This document shows, piece by piece, positions 14,675 through 14,968 of a stretch of 14,968 nt of DNA. Source of the DNA: an uncultured Desulfomonile sp. (GTDB taxonomy: Bacteria > Desulfobacterota > Desulfomonilia > Desulfomonilales > Desulfomonilaceae). The notes under the pieces are model-generated. The model was given only the letters and a program-made list of their open reading frames with translations. It searched no databases and was not told the origin of the DNA. The position numbers and the translations under genes were made by a program. Each line of letters opens with the position of its first letter. The stretch's first letter is position 1. The stretch lies in contig CALDNG010000191.1 of NCBI GenBank assembly GCA_937915285.1, positions 1 to 14,968 of the forward strand, given 5' to 3'.

Positions 14675-14746
14675 TTCTTGACAATCTGGACCATTATCGT
14701 AGAGGATACTTCTTCTGGCTAATCACGGCAAACTATTTAAACAATC

Positions 14747-14758
14747 ACAGTGAACTGT
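14747..14758. promoter_or_regulatory. perfect palindrome before ssb
   Basis: ACAGT and ACTGT flank a central GA. The site ends 17 bases before the ssb ATG and abuts a TATAAT at 14758-14763. It is a compact operator candidate in the divergent region of ssb and the HTH/Zn-ribbon gene. Confidence 0.45.
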
Positions 14759-14775
14759 ATAATTGGAGGTGTCAC

Positions 14776-14968
14776 ATGTCGGCGAGGTCCCTTAATCGCG
14801 TAATGTTGTTGGGTCGGGTAGGCAAGGATCCGGAAGTTCGTTACACGGCGTCAGGAAAGGCGGTGGCCACCTTTACCCTGGCGACCTCGCAGAGGTGGCG
14901 AGATCAGGATGGTAATGATCAGGAGCGAACGGAATGGCATCGCATTGTGGCGTGGGGAAGGCAGGGAG
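14776..14968 (+). CDS. ssb: single-stranded DNA-binding protein (5' part)
   Basis: The first 64 codons run off the window end, so the C-terminal part is missing. The product opens with [20 protein letters not shown], then [17 protein letters not shown] and EWHRIVAWG, which is the OB-fold core of bacterial SSB with the usual LGR.G.DPE and W.R signatures. SSB coats single-stranded DNA in replication, recombination and repair. The ATG at 14776 has GGAGG at 6-base spacing. No promoter at normal distance is clear; the TATAAT at 14758 is too close to be the promoter unless the transcript is nearly leaderless. Confidence 0.96.
   Translation, partial: MSARSLNRVMLLGRVGKDPEVRYTASGKAVATFTLATSQRWRDQDGNDQERTEWHRIVAWGRQG

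Noticed and set aside
14758..14763. TATAAT as the ssb promoter
   Set aside because: It lies only 12 bases before the ATG, so the transcript would begin in or after the ribosome site; no -35 is seen at 17 bases.

Overview
The window reads as chromosomal DNA of an anaerobic, respiring bacterium, most likely a deltaproteobacterium (Desulfobacterota) of the Desulfomonile/Syntrophobacter kind. The reasons are a four-subunit oxygen-sensitive 2-oxoacid:ferredoxin oxidoreductase, a membrane HdrD/cytochrome b (DsrK/DsrM-like) module of the type common in sulfate reducers and syntrophs, many Fe-S cysteine motifs, and bacterial ssb, uvrC, cysE and ilvC. The lineage is inferred from gene content only. 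There is no rRNA, tRNA, CRISPR array, insertion sequence or integrase.

Layout. Positions 1-64 hold the probable last codons of an unidentified plus-strand gene, followed by an alpha/beta hydrolase (102-878). Convergent to it on the minus strand lie uvrC (3710-1875) and, just downstream, a REC-GGDEF response regulator (1816-902). A 219-bp divergent intergenic region rich in dyads and direct repeats separates uvrC from a plus-strand operon (3930-7403): a small HTH protein, then porG, porD, porA and porB, ending in a strong terminator. Convergent to this, on the minus strand, is a two-gene unit (10169-7605) encoding a NarI-like b-type cytochrome and an HdrD-like Fe-S protein, with an extended -10 promoter and its own terminator. 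Further minus-strand genes are an orphan AAA ATPase (11771-10548), ilvC (13094-12087), a long-form serine O-acetyltransferase (14280-13297) and an HTH/zinc-ribbon regulator (14674-14351). Divergent from the last is the start of ssb, which runs off the window end.

How the genes may work together. The Por complex interconverts a 2-oxoacid (probably pyruvate) and acyl-CoA with low-potential ferredoxin. The neighbouring HdrD/cytochrome b module probably passes electrons between the membrane quinone pool and a cytoplasmic thiol or disulfide carrier. IlvC and the serine acetyltransferase draw on central carbon for branched-chain amino acid and cysteine synthesis, and cysteine also feeds Fe-S assembly. 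UvrC and SSB are DNA-maintenance genes.

Most genes are ordinary. The points most worth following up are the terminase-like HTH gene leading the por operon, the operator-like repeats between it and uvrC, the two-gene HdrD/cytochrome b unit without its usual partners, a well-translated-looking upstream ORF overlapping the ilvC start, and an inverted repeat over the -35 of the cysE promoter next to an HTH/Zn-ribbon gene. I did not find a convincing novel defence or mobile system.
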